This document shows, one piece after another, positions 49,615 to 51,743 of a stretch of 51,743 nucleotides of DNA. The notes beneath the pieces are model-generated. The model was not told the DNA's origin. It worked only from the letters and a program-made list of their open reading frames with translations, and did no database searches. The DNA is from UBA2862 sp045637485 (GTDB lineage: Bacteria > Bacillota > Clostridia > Christensenellales > Aristaeellaceae): contig JAZTZK010000195.1 in assembly GCA_045637485.1 (NCBI GenBank), positions 1 through 51,743 on the forward strand, in the 5' to 3' direction. Within the stretch, counting starts at the first letter, position 1; each line of letters opens with the position of its first letter. The translations under genes were made by a program, and so were the position numbers.

Positions 49615-51743
49615 ATGAATAACAATCCATTAAATAGCATCGTAAGGAGCGCCAGAAACAGGAGAATTCTGAAAAGAACTCTCTCCATGCTGTGTGTGGT
49701 GGTGCTGCTCTTCACCATGCACACGCTGAGGCGGAGCGCGAATACGCTCGAACGCATTCCCACGTGTGGCTACGCTGAAGAACACGTCCACACCTCGGAT
49801 TGTTTTGACGGGGATGCGCTGGTCTGCGGCAGGTATGAGCACATCCACACGGATGCCTGCTACCAGCAAAGCCCGGAGATCGAGATGGGTGTCGCCGATT
49901 TGGATATCCAGGGCGATACCATCATCGACCCTGCGCTTACGGTCCAGGGTCTGGAGCTGTCCCTGAGCGATATGGATTGCGCGCTGGAAATAGAGGATGT
50001 GACTCCGGGCCTGGCATCGAACGCCGTTGAAGAAAAGCCCCTCAGCTTCACCCTGGGTCAGGAGGCCATGCTGAGCGGGATCATCCGAGCGCTCGAGCTG
50101 GAAATCGATTTCGCCGACATCGAAGATGTGGGCATCGTGGACGAAGAAGGAACGGAAAAAGACCTGATTGGCATCGAGAAGACCGGCGACGATTACAGGA
50201 TCTGGGCCAGGAAGGATTTCGAGAGGATGAAGCTTGCGCTGATCCTTACGGACGGTATCCTGGTCATTACGCTTACGGACGGCGTGCCCGCGCCCGTTGT
50301 GGACATCACGCCCGACGTGGACATCCCTCCCGCCGGAGACGACACGCCCGCGGCCGATGAAGCGCCTGCTGTCGACGATACGCCTGCTGTCGACGATACG
50401 CCTGCGGCGGACGACAGCTCCGAAGTGGATGTCATGGCAGCAACGGACGACGTGCCTGCGCTGGACGACGTGCCTGCGCTGGACGGTGTGTCTGTCGGGG
50501 ACATTGAGTCCGGCGAGACGGTCGCGTCTGACGACGAGGGACAGACCGAAGTCGGCACTCAGGTCGGCGAAGATGCGGCACCTGCCGGGGACGAGCAGCC
50601 CGCCGAGGAAGAACAGACCGAAGTCGGAAACGAGGATGAAGGGGAAACCGCTCAGGCGGAGGTCGAACAGGGCGAAGAAGGCGTCGTTGCCACAGGGGAT
50701 GACCAGACTGAATCGGAGGGCATCTCCATACAGGAGGACATAATCGGGGAGCAGCCCGCCGAGGGTGGCGAGGTGACCGTCGGGCAGATCGAGGAAGCGC
50801 AGCCCGAGGAACAGAGCGCCGGGGATGGCGAGGAAGCCATTGATCAGACCGGGGAAGAAGGCATTGTGGAGCAATCCACCGATGAAGACGAAGTAACCGT
50901 CGACCTGCCTGAAGAAGCGCAGCCCGAGGAACAGAGCGACGATGAAGAGGAAGTAACCGTCGAGCAGCCTGAAGAAGAGCAGCCCACCGACGAAGAGGAA
51001 GAAACCGTCGGGCAGCCTGAAGAAGAACAGCCCGAGGAGCAGAGCGACGATGAAGAGGAAGTAACCGTCGGGCAGCCTGAAGAAGAACAGCCCGAGGAGC
51101 AGAGCGACGATGAAGAGGAAGTAACCGTCGAGCAGCCTGAAGAAGCGCAGCCCGAGGAGCAGGGCGACGATGAAGAGGAAGTAACCGTCGAGCAGCCTGA
51201 AGAAGCGCAGCCCACCGACGAAGACGAAGAAACCATCGAGCAGCCTGAAGAAGAGCAACCCATCGATGAAGAGGAAGAAACCGTCGGGCAGCCTGAAGAA
51301 GAACAGCCTGAAGAAGGGCAGCCCGAGGAGCAGAGCGACGATGAAGAGGAAGTAACCGTCGAACAGCCTGAAGAAGAGCAGTCTGAGGAGCAGAGCGACG
51401 ATGAAGAGGAAGTAACCGTCGGGCAGCCTGAAGAAGAACAGCCTGAAGAAGAGCAGCCCACCGATGAAGAGGAAGTAACTGTCGAACAGCCTGAAGAAGA
51501 GCAGTCTGAAAAAGCGCAGCCCGAGGAGCAGAGCGACGATGAAGAGGAAGTAACCGTCGAACAGCCTGAAGAAGAACAGCCCGAGGAGCAGAGCGCCGAG
51601 GATGGCGAGGAAGTCATCGATCAGACCGAGGAAGAAGCAGCCGAAGAGCAGCCTGCCGAGGATGGCGAGGAAGCCATTGACCAGTCTGAAGAAGAGCAGC
51701 CCGAGGAGCAGGACGCCGAGGATGGCGAAGAAGCCACCGATCA
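49615..51743 (+). CDS. Large acidic repetitive surface protein, 3' end beyond window
   Basis: An open frame of at least 709 codons from ATG 49615 (GAAGAAGGA upstream) to the window edge with no stop. The N-terminus is basic (NSIVRSARNRRILKR) followed by a hydrophobic helix (MLCVVVLLFTMHTL), a signal or anchor. Next come two Cys/His units, CGYAEEHVHTSDC and CGRYEHIHTDACY, the CxxxEHxH motif common near the N-terminus of giant surface proteins of gut Bacillota. A folded region of about 130 residues (about 85-220) follows, then Asp/Pro/Thr repeats and a very long Glu-rich array (QPEEEQPEEQSDDEEEVTV-type units). It is probably a wall-spanning or wall-anchored protein; C-terminal domains and anchor are outside the window. 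It may be controlled by the divergent TetR. Confidence 0.8.
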   Translation, partial: MNNNPLNSIVRSARNRRILKRTLSMLCVVVLLFTMHTLRRSANTLERIPTCGYAEEHVHTSDCFDGDALVCGRYEHIHTDACYQQSPEIEMGVADLDIQGDTIIDPALTVQGLELSLSDMDCALEIEDVTPGLASNAVEEKPLSFTLGQEAMLSGIIRALELEIDFADIEDVGIVDEEGTEKDLIGIEKTGDDYRIWARKDFERMKLALILTDGILVITLTDGVPAPVVDITPDVDIPPAGDDTPAADEAPAVDDTPAVDDTPAADDSSEVDVMAATDDVPALDDVPALDGVSVGDIESGETVASDDEGQTEVGTQVGEDAAPAGDEQPAEEEQTEVGNEDEGETAQAEVEQGEEGVVATGDDQTESEGISIQEDIIGEQPAEGGEVTVGQIEEAQPEEQSAGDGEEAIDQTGEEGIVEQSTDEDEVTVDLPEEAQPEEQSDDEEEVTVEQPEEEQPTDEEEETVGQPEEEQPEEQSDDEEEVTVGQPEEEQPEEQSDDEEEVTVEQPEEAQPEEQGDDEEEVTVEQPEEAQPTDEDEETIEQPEEEQPIDEEEETVGQPEEEQPEEGQPEEQSDDEEEVTVEQPEEEQSEEQSDDEEEVTVGQPEEEQPEEEQPTDEEEVTVEQPEEEQSEKAQPEEQSDDEEEVTVEQPEEEQPEEQSAEDGEEVIDQTEEEAAEEQPAEDGEEAIDQSEEEQPEEQDAEDGEEATD
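50881..51743 (+). repeat. Tandem 60-bp-type repeats coding acidic stalk
   Basis: Units of about 60 bp encode EQPEEEQPEEQSDDEEEVTV with variants. Two units at 51001-51120 differ by a single base near the start, and a third (51121-51180) by a few. Shorter 15-30 bp sub-repeats (CCTGAAGAAGAACAG) also occur. Near identity at DNA level means recent expansion and probable length variation. Serine-rich open frames on the opposite strand are by-products. Confidence 0.9.

Noticed and set aside
50844..51617. Minus-strand Ser/Cys-rich frame opposite the acidic array
   Set aside because: By-product of Glu-rich repeats on the plus strand, which has a proper start, leader helix and continuous frame.

Overview
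The window is about 52 kb of GC-rich, densely coded DNA from a Gram-positive anaerobe. I place it in Bacillota, class Clostridia, probably an uncultured gut or rumen lineage. The basis is the strong AGGAGG-type ribosome sites, BspA-type leucine-rich surface proteins with peptidoglycan-binding tails, EPTP-repeat stalks, a surface protein with the CGxxEHxH motif, and BMP-type nucleoside transport. Genus cannot be decided from the sequence. No rRNA, tRNA, CRISPR array or phage gene was seen.

Region 1 (371-10466) is a purine-nucleoside and SAM by-product salvage island. A leftward operon, with a good promoter at 4083-4111, encodes a 6-oxopurine nucleoside phosphorylase, an MTA/SAH/5'-deoxyadenosine deaminase, an MtnA-like sugar-phosphate isomerase and a small DUF1232 protein. 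Divergently, a BMP-family nucleoside ABC importer (binding protein, double ATPase, two permeases) ends with an adenosylhomocysteinase-family hydrolase. Together they suggest import or recycling of SAH, MTA and 5'-deoxyadenosine by way of deaminated (inosine-type) intermediates.

Region 2 (10742-28426) is a phospho-signalling island. It holds a zinc-ribbon Ser/Thr kinase with an EPTP stalk and a duplicated extracytoplasmic domain, a four-module BspA/peptidoglycan-binding surface protein, two PP2C phosphatases (one membrane-anchored), a degenerate FHA protein, a kinase-RDD-FHA fusion, an extracytoplasmic vWA protein with a cytoplasmic FHA tail, an FHA-FHA-ABC transporter of Rv1747-like layout, and a secreted protein. 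This is the best candidate for an undescribed system: kinases writing, PP2Cs erasing and several FHA domains reading threonine phosphorylation at the envelope.

Region 3 (28582-41622) is a rightward biosynthetic set: a GT2 glycosyltransferase with an apparent frameshift in a T10 tract, a Gfo/Idh oxidoreductase, an asymmetric heterodimeric ABC exporter, a tandem double methyltransferase, a degenerate PP2C-like protein, a HemN-like radical SAM enzyme, a GtrII-like membrane protein and a DegT aminotransferase. A roughly 200-bp MITE with near-perfect ends and a target-site duplication lies inside it. A surface glycan or modified small molecule is plausible, but the product is unknown.

Region 4 (41623-46336) is a complete branched-chain-amino-acid-type (Liv) ABC importer with its own promoter. 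Region 5 (46436-51743) holds a second BspA/peptidoglycan-binding protein that looks AT-richer than its surroundings, a TetR regulator and, divergently, the start of a very acidic repetitive surface protein that runs off the right edge.
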